NCBI RefSeq assembly: GCF_003049085.1
Contig: NZ_PIQX01000007.1
Span: 39,989-103,988, forward strand
Direction: 5' to 3'
DNA: 64,000 nucleotides
DNA from: Campylobacter concisus
Lineage (GTDB): Bacteria; Campylobacterota; Campylobacteria; Campylobacterales; Campylobacteraceae
Translations under genes and position numbers: made by a program
Notes under the pieces: model-generated
Seen by the model: only the letters and a program-made list of their open reading frames with translations
The model's database searches: none
What the model was told of the DNA's origin: nothing
In this document: one piece after another, positions 54,153 through 63,943 of the stretch
How the letters are laid out: each line of letters starts with the position of its first letter
Position numbering within the stretch: the first letter of the stretch is position 1

Positions 54153-54996
54153 TAAAATTTGCTTAAGAGGACGAGAATTTTGGCTTTTAAGGGACGATCT
54201 GTTAGGCGAGTTTAACGGCAACAAAGCAAGAAAGCTAGAATATTTTTTTAAGGCCGATCTTAGCGGCATCAAAGCCATCGTATCTCACGGCTCAAGCCAG
54301 TCAAATGCGATGTATAGCCTAAGTCTTTTTGCCAAGCTAAAGGGGCTTAAATTTTACTACGTCGTCTCTCATCTAAGCTCAAATTTAAAGCAAGATCCGG
54401 TTGGAAATTTCAAATTTGCACTTGAAAATGGTATGGAAATTTTTATAAAAGATGAGCGTGAGAAATTTGCTAAAGATCTAGCTAGAAGCCAAAATGCACT
54501 TTTTATAAACGAGGGCGTGGCACAAAGTGAGGCTGAGCTTGGCTTTATCACGCAGACAAATGAGATAAATGAGTGGAGCAAAAAAAGCGGCATAAGGCCT
54601 GATATATTTTTGCCATCTGGCACAGGCACTAGTGCATGCTATCTGGCAAAGCATACCGATCTTAGGGTTTTTACAACTCCTTGCGTGGGAGACAGCGACT
54701 ATCTAAAAAAGCAAATTTATGAGCTAGACAAAAATAGCAAGGTGCAAATTTTAAATCCCCCAAAGAAGTATCATTTTGGGAATTTATACCCAGAGCTTTA
54801 TGAAATTTGGCTAGAGGTTTGCAAAAGCGGCGTGGAATTTGACCTAGTGTATGACCCTGTTGGCTTTATCACTCTTTTTACAAATTTAGATAGGCTTGGA
54901 GCTGAAATTTTATATATCCACCAGGGCGGAATTTTAGGTAACATTACACAAAGACAAAGATACGAGAGAAAATTAAAATTAAAGGAGCATAAATGA
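54145..54996 (+). CDS. PLP-dependent ACC deaminase / D-cysteine desulfhydrase-like enzyme
   Basis: A 283-residue fold-type II PLP enzyme. The PLP-binding Lys lies in LGEFNGNKARKLEYFFKADL (about residue 22), followed by IVSHGSSQSNAMYSLSLFAK, DIFLPSGTGTSACYLAKHTD and a C-terminal IHQGGILGNITQRQRY. This fits the ACC deaminase/D-cysteine desulfhydrase group but is shorter than its usual 330 or so residues, so the substrate is uncertain. It starts inside the previous gene and overlaps hisD by 4 bases. Confidence 0.8.
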   Translation: MIDKICLRGREFWLLRDDLLGEFNGNKARKLEYFFKADLSGIKAIVSHGSSQSNAMYSLSLFAKLKGLKFYYVVSHLSSNLKQDPVGNFKFALENGMEIFIKDEREKFAKDLARSQNALFINEGVAQSEAELGFITQTNEINEWSKKSGIRPDIFLPSGTGTSACYLAKHTDLRVFTTPCVGDSDYLKKQIYELDKNSKVQILNPPKKYHFGNLYPELYEIWLEVCKSGVEFDLVYDPVGFITLFTNLDRLGAEILYIHQGGILGNITQRQRYERKLKLKEHK

Positions 54997-56285
54997 AATT
55001 TTTTCATAGTAGTGACGCTGATTTTGAGAGTAAATTTTTACAGCTTGTTAAACGAAGTGATAATGACATGAGTGCTGTAATGCCGGTGGTTGCTGGAATA
55101 ATAGATGAGATAAGAAAAGATGGCGATAGTGCACTTTTTGCACAGATAGCTAAATTTGATAAATTTAACGTTACAAGTAAAAGCGACATAATAATCGACG
55201 TTAAAGAGATGGAGGCCGCCTATAATTCGCTAGATAATGCTTTGAGAGTAGCTTTAAATTTAGCTCACGATAGGATAAAAAGCTATCATGAGCGAACAAA
55301 GCCAAATGACTGGACATATAAAGATGAGCATGATATCTTGCTAGGTGCAAAATACACAGCGGTTGACCGTGCTGGCCTTTATATCCCAGGTGGTAAGGCG
55401 GCATATCCTAGCTCGCTTCTTATGAATGCGATCCCAGCGATCGTAGCTGGCGTAAAAGAGATTGTAGTGTGCACTCCAGCGCCAAATGGCAAGGTAAATA
55501 CCTTGCTTCTTGCGGCAATGCACCTTTGTGGTATAAAGACAGCCTTTAAAATAGGCGGCGCAAGTGCGATCGCAGCGATGGCATACGGAACTGAAACGGT
55601 GCCAAAAGTAGATGTCATCACAGGGCCTGGCAACATCTACGTAGCGACTGCTAAAAAGCTAGTTTATGGTGACGTAAATATCGATATGATCGCAGGTCCA
55701 AGCGAGATAGGCGTCATCGCTGATGATAGTGCCGATCCTCGACATATAGCTATCGATATGCTCTCTCAAGCCGAGCATGACGAGATAGCAAGTACCTTTT
55801 TGATAACGCCAGTAGAAGCTTTCGCAAGGGCAGTACAAAGACACATCGAAGATGAGCTAAAGACACTAAAACGTGAACCAATCGCAAGTGCAAGCATAAG
55901 AAATAAAGCTGCAATAATAGTGGCAAAAGATTTAAAAGAGTGTTTTACTCTCATGAATGAGCTTGCTGTTGAGCACCTAGAGATCGCTACAAACGATGCT
56001 TTGAGCTATATCGATGATGTGACTCATGCGGGCGCTATATTTTTTGGACACTTTACGCCTGAAGCGATGGGAGATTATATCGCTGGACCAAATCACACAT
56101 TGCCAACTGGCGGAAGTGCGAGATTTTACTCGCCGCTTGGAGTTGAAAATTTCATGAAGCGAAGCTCGATCATTTCGGTGAGTAGAAAAGGTATCATGCA
56201 TCTTGGCAAATCATGCATGCAGCTAGCTGAAGCTGAAGGACTAACTGCTCATAAAAAATCAGTCGCAGTGAGGCTAGAAGAGTAA
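54993..56285 (+). CDS. hisD: Histidinol dehydrogenase
   Basis: A 430-residue HisD that oxidises histidinol to histidine. It has VDRAGLYIPGGKAAYPSSLL, VVCTPAPNGKVNTLLLAAMH, IGGASAIAAMAYGTETVPKV, DVITGPGNIYVATAKKLVYG, DMIAGPSEIGVIADDSADPR, LSQAEHDEIAS (zinc/base residues) and ANHTLPTGGSAR-like GPNHTLPTGGSARFYSPLGV. All conserved blocks are present. ATG follows AAAGGAGC. No other his genes are adjacent. Confidence 0.97.
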   Translation: MKFFHSSDADFESKFLQLVKRSDNDMSAVMPVVAGIIDEIRKDGDSALFAQIAKFDKFNVTSKSDIIIDVKEMEAAYNSLDNALRVALNLAHDRIKSYHERTKPNDWTYKDEHDILLGAKYTAVDRAGLYIPGGKAAYPSSLLMNAIPAIVAGVKEIVVCTPAPNGKVNTLLLAAMHLCGIKTAFKIGGASAIAAMAYGTETVPKVDVITGPGNIYVATAKKLVYGDVNIDMIAGPSEIGVIADDSADPRHIAIDMLSQAEHDEIASTFLITPVEAFARAVQRHIEDELKTLKREPIASASIRNKAAIIVAKDLKECFTLMNELAVEHLEIATNDALSYIDDVTHAGAIFFGHFTPEAMGDYIAGPNHTLPTGGSARFYSPLGVENFMKRSSIISVSRKGIMHLGKSCMQLAEAEGLTAHKKSVAVRLEE

Positions 56286-56366
56286 AAAATGGATTTTATA
56301 GAGATTTTGCAACTTTTTATAGAATTTATAGTAGAATTCATAGCGAATTATTAAAAAGGAGTTGTT

Positions 56367-57122
56367 ATGAAGTTAGGAACTTATACTGTAAACCAGGCTT
56401 CAGGAAACTATTATTTAGATCAAGCAAAAAATAGCGAAAAGAAAGCACTAAATGCTATCTCTGCAAACAGCGAGATCAAAGCTTCAGGTGCAAATTTGCA
56501 AATCGCAGAGAGTTTGCTTTCGCAAACAAATGTCTTGAACGAAGGTTTGGCAAATGCAAACGATATGATCGGCATGCTTCAAATCGCTGATTCAACGCTT
56601 TTAAATTTAAGTAAAAGCACAGATAGAATAGGCGAGCTTTCAAGTAAGCTTACAAATCCTACTCTCTCAGCAAATGAACAAAAAGGCATAAAGGGCGAAA
56701 TCAACGCACTAAGAAATGCTATGAATGATAGCGTAAAAGAAGCTAAATTTAACGGCAAAAATGTATTTGATGCTGAGCTTGGATTTTTTACAGGTGAGAG
56801 TACAAAAAATATAAATTTGGGCACAAATGCTCTTTTAAATGTAAAAGATGACGGCTCAAATACAGGTGAAATTTTAAAAAATATAAATTCACTTCGCTCA
56901 GAGATCGGATCAACACAAAATGCTGTATTTAGAGGTATAAATGCTCTAGCCGCAAGAAGCGTGGCAAATGCTAATAGTGTAGAGAACCTTGATAGCAGCG
57001 ATATCGCAAAGAGCTTGGAAGAAAATTTACAAGCAAATTTAAAGCTACATGCCACGAGCTTAGCTAAAGCTCACGATACTACGAGTTTAGCTGCAAAACT
57101 AGATAAACTTCTAGCTGAATAA
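56367..57122 (+). CDS. flaC: Flagellin-like secreted protein FlaC
   Basis: A 251-residue protein resembling flagellin D0/D1 ends without the variable central D2/D3 region. The N-terminal MKLGTYTVNQASGNYYLDQA and the ANLQIAESLLSQTNVLNEGL helix, the central SSKLTNPTLSANEQKGIKGE and a C-terminal NINSLRSEIGSTQNAVFRGI are typical of FlaC. In C. jejuni FlaC is exported through the flagellar apparatus and modulates host cell responses instead of building the filament. AAAAAGGAG precedes the ATG. A strong terminator follows the gene. Confidence 0.88.
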   Translation: MKLGTYTVNQASGNYYLDQAKNSEKKALNAISANSEIKASGANLQIAESLLSQTNVLNEGLANANDMIGMLQIADSTLLNLSKSTDRIGELSSKLTNPTLSANEQKGIKGEINALRNAMNDSVKEAKFNGKNVFDAELGFFTGESTKNINLGTNALLNVKDDGSNTGEILKNINSLRSEIGSTQNAVFRGINALAARSVANANSVENLDSSDIAKSLEENLQANLKLHATSLAKAHDTTSLAAKLDKLLAE

Positions 57123-57124
57123 AT

Positions 57125-57158
57125 TTTTACCGGTCTTGCACCGGTAAAATACTTTTTA
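57125..57158 (+). terminator. Intrinsic terminator after flaC
   Basis: TTTTACCGGT-CTTGC-ACCGGTAAAA is a perfect 10-bp stem starting 2 nt after the flaC stop, followed by TACTTTTTATC. A second smaller hairpin (GGCTG-AATC-CAGCC) is at 57233-57246, followed by TTTC. Confidence 0.8.
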
Positions 57159-57340
57159 TCTAATTTTATTCTTTAAAAAAATATTAGGTTCTTTGTATTT
57201 TTATTTTTAGGCCGATCTAATGGCTAAATGAGGGCTGAATCCAGCCTTTCAATAATAAAATCAATGTAGATTGTTAGTGAAATTTGTTACTAAAAAAATT
57301 TTAAATTTTATAAAGCTAAAAAGAAAGTCTTAAGGAAAAT

Positions 57341-57367
57341 ATCCAAAAGAAAAGGGCTTTTAGCCCT
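57341..57367 (-). terminator. Intrinsic terminator of rpoD
   Basis: On the minus strand AGGGCT-AAA-AGCCCT (57367-57353) overlaps the rpoD TAA stop codon and is followed by TTTCTTTTGG, a short U-rich tail. The stop codon falls inside the hairpin. Confidence 0.7.
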
Positions 57368-59216
57368 CAATGTAGTTTTTAAGTTTTCTACCAACTTTTG
57401 GGTGTTTTAGTTTTTTGATAGCTGAGCTTTCTATCTGGCGGACGCGTTCACGAGTGACGTTTAGCGCCTTGCCTATCTCTTCAAGTGTGCGGTCGCTCTC
57501 ATCCTCAAGCAAGCCAAATCTCATTGAGATGACAGCTTTCTCGCGCTCATTTAGCTGCGAAAGCACGTCATCGATTTGCTCTCTGAGATCACTTTTTAAA
57601 ATTTGCTCAATTGGAGAAAGTGAACTTTTATCCTCGACAAAATCTCCAAATTTTCCGTCCTCTTCGTTTGCGATAGGAGCTTCAAGACTGATCGGCTCTT
57701 TTGTGATCTTGATAACTTGCTTTACCTTATCAACGCTTAGCCCAACCTCTTTTGCAATAATGCTTACATCAGGCTCTTTTCCCTCTTCTTGGAGGTATTT
57801 GCGGTTTATTTTGTTGATACGATTTATCGTCTCTATCATGTGGATAGGTATCCTAATCGTCCTTGCTTGATCGGCGATCGCACGCGAAATAGCCTGGCGG
57901 ATCCACCATGTGGCGTAGGTTGAAAATTTATAACCTTTTCTGTATTCAAATTTATCAACCGCTTTCATAAGGCCGATGTTGCCCTCTTGGATGAGATCTA
58001 AAAACGGCAAGCCCCTGTTTGTATAGCGTTTTGCGATACTTACAACTAGACGGAGATTTGACTTAGCCATTCTGGCTTTTGCCTCGTCAGAAATTTTCTT
58101 TCCACGTTTGATCTGCTCTAAAATTTCTTTTAGCCTTGTTGGCTCAAGATCAAAGCCTTGCTTGCTCGCCTCTTTTGTAGTAAATAGTTTTTTGATCTCG
58201 ACATAAGTTGAGACCATCGTAGCTTCTGGTACACGAGCTGCGATCTCTTCTTTACTAAGCTTGATGATATCTTTTAGTATGCTTTTGTGATTTTTCTTAA
58301 GCTCGTCGCTAAACATCGGTAAGCGATACTCCAAGCGTTTTAGCTCTCTGTCAAATTCATCGTCGCTTTTTAGTGCTGTCTCCATTGATTTTACGATCTC
58401 ACTGATTAGCTTACTTGTTGGGCCAAGATCCATTAGCTTCTCTTTTAAAATTTTCTTTTTAAATGCAAGCGTCATCTTTGAGGCCGTGTCATCGCTTTCT
58501 ACTTTATCTTGTTTATTTGCAGTCTTTAGCCACTCTTTTTTTGCCTTTTCAAGAGCCTTGAAACTCTCTATAACTTTTTCAGCACGTTTATCGTTTTTGG
58601 CTGATTTTTTAGGAGTTTCATTCTCTTCGTTGTCCTCATCTTCCTCGTCTATATCGTCTTCGCTATCTTCATTCTCTTCGTTTTCACTCTCGTCTTCAAA
58701 GCTCTTAAAAAGCTCTTTTACACGGCGTTCTCTATTGATGAGCGGCTCTTTATAGTCAAGTATAAAATCGATCAAAAATGGCACCGAACAAAATGCATCG
58801 ATAATGATATCTTCGCCAAGCTCGATCCTTTTGCTGATCTCCACCTCTTCATCTTTTGTAAGAAGCGCGATCTGACCCATCTCTCTTAGATACATCCTGA
58901 CAGGACTATCAGATCTTGACCACTCTAAAAGGTCACTTTCGCCTGAAAGATCGAGATCTTCGTCAATATCTTGATCGCTCTTTTGAGCATTTTCTTGGCG
59001 TTTTTTAGCATCAGCTAAATTTCTAAGCTTTGCGGCCTCAGCAGATGTGATGAGCTGGACTTTATTTGTTTTTGCTAGTTGTTCTATCTTTTTTACTATC
59101 GTAGCAGTCGGAGCTTTGTCTAATAATTTTACTAATTTTTCGTATGTCAAAAAGCCTTTTGCATTTTCAGCGAAAAGCTCTTCTATCTGAGAAAAAGAGT
59201 CTTTTGCGGCGCTCAT
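57360..59216 (-). CDS. rpoD: RNA polymerase sigma factor RpoD (sigma-70)
   Basis: A 618-residue housekeeping sigma factor. Region 1.1 lies at the N-terminus, region 1.2/2 includes [22 protein letters not shown], and the core 2.3-2.4 is [52 protein letters not shown] and the region 4.2 helix-turn-helix [22 protein letters not shown] follow. The non-conserved region contains a very acidic run (about residues 175-200, alternating Glu/Asp/Asn). All core regions are complete. It is monocistronic, with its own terminator, and divergent from flgG2. Confidence 0.97.
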   Translation of the reverse strand: MSAAKDSFSQIEELFAENAKGFLTYEKLVKLLDKAPTATIVKKIEQLAKTNKVQLITSAEAAKLRNLADAKKRQENAQKSDQDIDEDLDLSGESDLLEWSRSDSPVRMYLREMGQIALLTKDEEVEISKRIELGEDIIIDAFCSVPFLIDFILDYKEPLINRERRVKELFKSFEDESENEENEDSEDDIDEEDEDNEENETPKKSAKNDKRAEKVIESFKALEKAKKEWLKTANKQDKVESDDTASKMTLAFKKKILKEKLMDLGPTSKLISEIVKSMETALKSDDEFDRELKRLEYRLPMFSDELKKNHKSILKDIIKLSKEEIAARVPEATMVSTYVEIKKLFTTKEASKQGFDLEPTRLKEILEQIKRGKKISDEAKARMAKSNLRLVVSIAKRYTNRGLPFLDLIQEGNIGLMKAVDKFEYRKGYKFSTYATWWIRQAISRAIADQARTIRIPIHMIETINRINKINRKYLQEEGKEPDVSIIAKEVGLSVDKVKQVIKITKEPISLEAPIANEEDGKFGDFVEDKSSLSPIEQILKSDLREQIDDVLSQLNEREKAVISMRFGLLEDESDRTLEEIGKALNVTRERVRQIESSAIKKLKHPKVGRKLKNYIEG

Positions 59217-59310
59217 AAATTTCCTTTCGAATCGTCTAATTGTGATTTAAGTATTGTTTAAAAGAAAGTGGATTATACCCAAATTTTGTAAATGTGTATA
59301 AAAAACAAAG

Positions 59311-59328
59311 TTGGAACGATGATTGCTT
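59311..59328 (+). promoter_or_regulatory. Candidate sigma-54 promoter for flgG2-flgG
   Basis: TTGGAACGATGATTGCTT has the GG-N10-GC spacing of sigma-54 promoters, with a -24 element TTGGAAC (consensus TGGCAC) and a -12 element TTGCT. It lies about 38 bases upstream of the flgG2 start codon. Rod genes are sigma-54 (RpoN/FlgR) controlled in Campylobacter, which supports the assignment. Confidence 0.75.
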
Positions 59329-59365
59329 AGTAGCTATAAAAATCAAATTTTGATTAGGAAATTTT

Positions 59366-60175
59366 ATGCAAAATGGTTATTATCAAGCTACTGCTGGCAT
59401 GGTAACGCAGTTTAACAGACTAAATGTGATCTCAAATAACCTTGCAAATGTAAATACGATCGGCTACAAGCGAAATGACGTAGTTATCGGTGACTTTGCG
59501 AGAATTTTTAAAGAGACACAAGATGAGCTTCCACTTAAAAATCACACAAAAGATGGAGCAAAATTTTTAAATAGAACGCTTGATCGCGTACCACAAGTAA
59601 GTGAAGAGTACACCGACTTTAGTGCCGGTGGCTTTAAATACAGCTCAAACACACTTGACTTTGCGATAAAAAGAGATGACGCTTTTTTCTTAGTCGATAC
59701 TCCAAATGGCGTAAAACTTAGCAAAAATGGCTCTTTTAGCCTTGACGGCGACGGCTATATCGTCACAAAAGAGGGCTATAAGGTGCTGCCAAGTGGCTAC
59801 GAGGCACAAAACCATGGTCAAAGAGGTATCCAAGTGCCACAAGGCGAGGTGCTAACTGTTGATAAAAATGGAAATTTATACTCAAATAACAATCAATTTT
59901 CTAAATTTTTTATCGCTCAGCCAAGAGAGATAAGAGATCTTAAAAAGGTCGGAGATAATCTCTTTGAGAGTAGAAATTTTGACGACATCACGGAACTTGA
60001 CGAGGCTGACAGCGTGATGCAAGGATATGCCCAGATGTCAAACGTAAACCCAGTTTTAGAAATGGTCGGTCTAATAGAAACCCAACGCCTAGTTGATATG
60101 TATCAAAAGGTTATGACAAGCCACATGAACGATCTTAACCAAGATGCTGTTCAAAAACTAGCCCTAAAAGCTTAA
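59366..60175 (+). CDS. flgG2: Flagellar distal rod protein FlgG2 (FlgF-like)
   Basis: A 269-residue axial rod protein. It has the N-terminal rod motif YYQATAGMVTQFNRLNVISN with NLANVNTIGYKRND, central DFAIKRDDAFFLVDTPNG and SKNGSFSLDGDGYIVTKEGY, and the C-terminal VMQGYAQMSNVNPVLEMVGL with a helical end. FlgF and FlgG are close relatives; it is called FlgG2 in Campylobacter because it precedes FlgG. A sigma-54 promoter candidate is upstream, and it runs 15 bases into flgG. Confidence 0.88.
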   Translation: MQNGYYQATAGMVTQFNRLNVISNNLANVNTIGYKRNDVVIGDFARIFKETQDELPLKNHTKDGAKFLNRTLDRVPQVSEEYTDFSAGGFKYSSNTLDFAIKRDDAFFLVDTPNGVKLSKNGSFSLDGDGYIVTKEGYKVLPSGYEAQNHGQRGIQVPQGEVLTVDKNGNLYSNNNQFSKFFIAQPREIRDLKKVGDNLFESRNFDDITELDEADSVMQGYAQMSNVNPVLEMVGLIETQRLVDMYQKVMTSHMNDLNQDAVQKLALKA

Positions 60176-60190
60176 TAAAAGGATAAAACT

Positions 60191-60979
60191 ATGATGAGAT
60201 CACTTTACACAGCGGCCACTGGTATGATAGCTCAGCAGACGCAGATAGACGTAACCTCACACAACATCGCAAATGTAAATACTTATGGATACAAGAAAAA
60301 TAGGGCTGAATTTGCTGATCTTATGTATCAAGTCATGGAGTATGCAGGTACGGCTACAAGTCAGACCACTACAAGTCCAACGGGTATCGAAGTGGGTCTT
60401 GGCGTGCGCCCAACAGCGATAAATAAAATTTTCTCTCAGGGATATTTTAAAGAGACTAGCAACAACCTAGATATGGTCATAGCTGGCAACGGCTTTTTTC
60501 AAATTCAACTTCCTGACGGCACTACGGCTTATACTAGAAATGGTGCTTTTAAACTTGACGCAAATGGTACTATTGTAAATAGCGATGGCTATCAGCTAAT
60601 CCCTCAGATTACCGTACCTGCGAATGCGACGCAAATTTCTATCGGCACAGATGGCACCGTATCAGTACTCCAAGCAGGTGAGAGAGAGATGGCTCAGATA
60701 GGTCAGATTGAGCTAGCAAATTTCATAAACCCAGCTGGCCTTCACTCAATGGGTGATAACAACTACCTGGAAACAAGCGCTAGCGGTAATGTGGTGGTAG
60801 GCGTGGCAGGACTTGACGGACTTGGTACGATCAGACAAGGATTTGTCGAGATGAGTAACGTTCAGTTGGTTGAAGAGATGACCGATCTTATCACTGGTCA
60901 GCGCGCATACGAGGCAAACTCAAAGGCGATAACTACGAGTGATTCGATGCTTGAAATAGTAAATGGGCTTAAAAGGTAG
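60191..60979 (+). CDS. flgG: Flagellar basal-body rod protein FlgG
   Basis: A 262-residue distal rod protein. It begins MMRSLYTAATGMIAQQTQID with VTSHNIANVNTYGYKKNRAE, and includes SQGYFKETSNNLDMVIAGNG, TAYTRNGAFKLDANG, LHSMGDNNYLETSASG, GTIRQGFVEMSNVQLVEEMT and the C-terminal ITGQRAYEANSKAI. Length and motifs fit FlgG. AAGGATAAA precedes the ATG. It is co-transcribed with flgG2. Confidence 0.96.
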   Translation: MMRSLYTAATGMIAQQTQIDVTSHNIANVNTYGYKKNRAEFADLMYQVMEYAGTATSQTTTSPTGIEVGLGVRPTAINKIFSQGYFKETSNNLDMVIAGNGFFQIQLPDGTTAYTRNGAFKLDANGTIVNSDGYQLIPQITVPANATQISIGTDGTVSVLQAGEREMAQIGQIELANFINPAGLHSMGDNNYLETSASGNVVVGVAGLDGLGTIRQGFVEMSNVQLVEEMTDLITGQRAYEANSKAITTSDSMLEIVNGLKR

Positions 60980-60984
60980 GTAGT

Positions 60985-61089
60985 ATGAACGCGACTCTAG
61001 CTATCGTTGGGCTTATACTACTTTCTTTTACGCTTGAGGTATTTTGCTTTTTAAATAAAACATCAAAAGGCAAGGACTCGATAAAATAG
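60985..61089 (+). CDS. Putative 34-residue membrane microprotein after flgG
   Basis: An ATG at 60985, five bases after the flgG stop, opens a frame of 34 residues ending TAG at 61087-61089: MNATLAIVGLILLSFTLEVF then CFLNKTSKGKDSIK. It has one predicted membrane helix with a basic C-terminal tail. A purine-rich AAAAGGTAGG lies just upstream and overlaps the flgG stop. Such short frames can arise by chance, so this is a candidate; co-transcription with flgG is likely if it is real. Confidence 0.35.
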   Translation: MNATLAIVGLILLSFTLEVFCFLNKTSKGKDSIK

Positions 61090-61164
61090 ACTCATTAATT
61101 TGGGCTAAATTAAAATTTGGCACATCTCGTCTAAAATTTCTGCTTTTAGGAGCAAGAATGAAAG

Positions 61165-61611
61165 TTACTGAGAAATTTTTAAGCTACTGCAAGCTTCATC
61201 CAAATCAAGCTCGCAGGCTTTTTTATAGTAGTTTTTTGCTCTATTTTTATCTTTTGGCATACCAGCATCTCCGGTTTCGTAGATAAGCGCAAGAGCGTAG
61301 CAAGCAAATGCATTTTTTAGTTCGCAAGCCTTATTATAAAGCCTAAGCCCTTCTTCTTTTTCTTGTGCTAGGGTGTCTTTTTGTAGATATGTATTTCCTA
61401 AAAATAGACAGCTATGTGGATTGCCTAGCTCACAGGCCTTGTTTGCCATAGCTGCCATTTTATCGCGCTCATTTTTATTAAAGTAGATATAGATAAGATC
61501 GGTGCAGCTTTCTACGTTATTTAAAGAACATTCACTTTCAAGCTTAGTGGTATCAAAATTTTTACTCCAAGAAAAAAGAACACAAAATAAAATTAGAATT
61601 ACCTTTTTCAT
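61165..61611 (-). CDS. Secreted Sel1-repeat protein, cysteine-paired
   Basis: A 148-residue protein with an N-terminal signal peptide (MKKVILILFCVLFSWSKN) and about four Sel1-like repeats with paired cysteines (ESECSLNNVESCTDLIYIYF, ANKACELGNPHSCLFLGNTY, YNKACELKNAFACYALALIY, YKKACELDLDEACSSLKISQ). It resembles the Hcp-type repeat proteins, and is similar in style to the gene at 26755-27165. The function is unknown; location in the periplasm is inferred. Confidence 0.78.
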   Translation of the reverse strand: MKKVILILFCVLFSWSKNFDTTKLESECSLNNVESCTDLIYIYFNKNERDKMAAMANKACELGNPHSCLFLGNTYLQKDTLAQEKEEGLRLYNKACELKNAFACYALALIYETGDAGMPKDKNRAKNYYKKACELDLDEACSSLKISQ

Positions 61612-61716
61612 TTTTTTAACTCCAAAAATTTTCTATCATTTTATAAAATTTAACTCTATTTTTACTCTTATTTTTAAATTTTTGCTAATATTTCGGCTTC
61701 TTATGAAGGTAAAAAT

Positions 61717-62379
61717 TTGACATTTAACTACGTTTTTAAACTATCCATTCCTATCTTTATGGGCTTTTTTCCGCTTGGTGTCGCCTTTGGCATGCTGGCA
61801 AAGAGCATGGGAGTGAGTGCATTTATCGCCATGGCGCTTAGCATGCTTGGATACGGCGGAGCAGCGCAGTTTATGATGCTCTCGCTCTTTAGTGTTGGCA
61901 CGAGCTACGTTGAGGTCTTTATCGTGAGCTATCTTGTAAATTTGCGTCACACTTTTTATGGGATTTCACTTTTAAAAGAGTATAGCGGGATCAAATTTAA
62001 GCTCTTAAACATCGCTTTGCTAACAGATGAGACCTTTGCGATATTTAAAAATTTGGGGCTAAAAGATGCAAGTGATCGAAGTTTTGTCTTTACCTGGCTA
62101 AATCTTTTATCTTGGTCATACTGGGCGGCTGGAACGCTACTTGGTGCGATACTTGGCGATTTTATAAAGACCGATACAAGGGGACTTGAGTTTAGTTTGA
62201 CCTCGCTTTTTATAGTAGTCGTCATTGAGATGTTTAAAAATGATAAAAATTACCGCGTGCTCTTTGCGGCGGTCTTTTTTGGCGTGCTTGGAGTGAGTCT
62301 CTTTCCAGCTAAATTTGTGCTTGTTGGCTCAATGGCGCTTTGTTTTGTATTTTTGCTTTTGTTTAAGGATAAAATTTGA
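61717..62379 (+). CDS. azlC: Branched-chain amino acid exporter large subunit AzlC
   Basis: A 220-residue membrane protein with FPLGVAFGMLAKSMGVSAFI, AMALSMLGYGGAAQFMMLSL and VSYLVNLRHTFYGISLLKEY, the conserved core of AzlC, and several later helices. With AzlD it exports branched-chain or other amino acids and analogues. The start is TTG with AAGG 8 bases upstream; the true start is uncertain. It overlaps azlD by 4 bases. Confidence 0.88.
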   Translation: MTFNYVFKLSIPIFMGFFPLGVAFGMLAKSMGVSAFIAMALSMLGYGGAAQFMMLSLFSVGTSYVEVFIVSYLVNLRHTFYGISLLKEYSGIKFKLLNIALLTDETFAIFKNLGLKDASDRSFVFTWLNLLSWSYWAAGTLLGAILGDFIKTDTRGLEFSLTSLFIVVVIEMFKNDKNYRVLFAAVFFGVLGVSLFPAKFVLVGSMALCFVFLLLFKDKI

Positions 62380-62711
62380 TAAGTGTAAGCTCAAGTGAGA
62401 TGGTGCTTTTTGTGGCGGTGCTTTTAAGCTCCTTGGCTACTTTTATAACGAGGGCGACGCCGTTTTATGCGTTAAGAAACTATAAGTCAAATCCTTATTT
62501 GGACGCTATCGAGAAGCATATGGGTATGATGATAATGGTCGTTTTGGTCTGCTACGGGCTAAAAGATACGAAATTTAGCGAGTTTCCATACGGCTTAAGC
62601 GAGATAGTGGCGGTTTTTACGGCTGTTTTGGTGCATTTGAAATTTAAAAATGCCCTTCTTAGCATAGTCGTTTCAACTGGAATTTATATGCTTTTGATAA
62701 GAATTTTTTAA
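62376..62711 (+). CDS. azlD: Branched-chain amino acid exporter small subunit AzlD
   Basis: A 111-residue partner with about four helices. The family motif ATFITRATPFYAL is at about residue 21, followed by LDAIEKHMGMMIMVVLVCYG and a hydrophobic C-terminus. It is translated from a TTG overlapping the azlC stop and would form a two-component exporter with it. AzlC and AzlD are usually coupled like this. Confidence 0.88.
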   Translation: MISVSSSEMVLFVAVLLSSLATFITRATPFYALRNYKSNPYLDAIEKHMGMMIMVVLVCYGLKDTKFSEFPYGLSEIVAVFTAVLVHLKFKNALLSIVVSTGIYMLLIRIF

Positions 62712-62781
62712 ATAAATATAAATTTTGAAAATTAATAATTTTTTTAAATAAAGGACGTTATAATGCTCTAGCAAATTTTAA

Positions 62782-63843
<1,062 letters not shown>

Positions 63844-63849
63844 AAAAGA

Positions 63850-63872
63850 GGCGGCTTAGTCCGCCTTTTAAA
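63850..63872 (+). terminator. Intrinsic terminator after ansB
   Basis: GGCGG-CTTAGT-CCGCC forms a GC-rich 5-bp stem (extended by an A-T pair) followed by TTTTAAATTTT, beginning 7 nt after the ansB stop. Confidence 0.8.
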
Positions 63873-63889
63873 TTTTGTATGATACTTCC

Positions 63890-63943
63890 ATAAAATCAGA
63901 GAGAATTTACTTGTCTTGTTTCGTTTTTCTCTCTTGATTTTAT
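63890..63943. other. Imperfect inverted repeat near the window end
   Basis: ATAAAATCAGAGAGAA (63890-63905) and TTCTCTCTTGATTTTAT (63927-63943) pair over 16 bp with one bulged base, with a 21-base loop. No gene is visible from 63844 to 64000. It could be a terminator for a gene converging from beyond the window edge, or part of a structured RNA. Confidence 0.5.

Noticed and set aside
58486..58755. 89-residue Ser-rich open frame opposite rpoD
   Set aside because: It is an antisense shadow of the acidic and Lys-rich rpoD stretch (Ser/Phe-rich by codon complement) with no ribosome site or domain.
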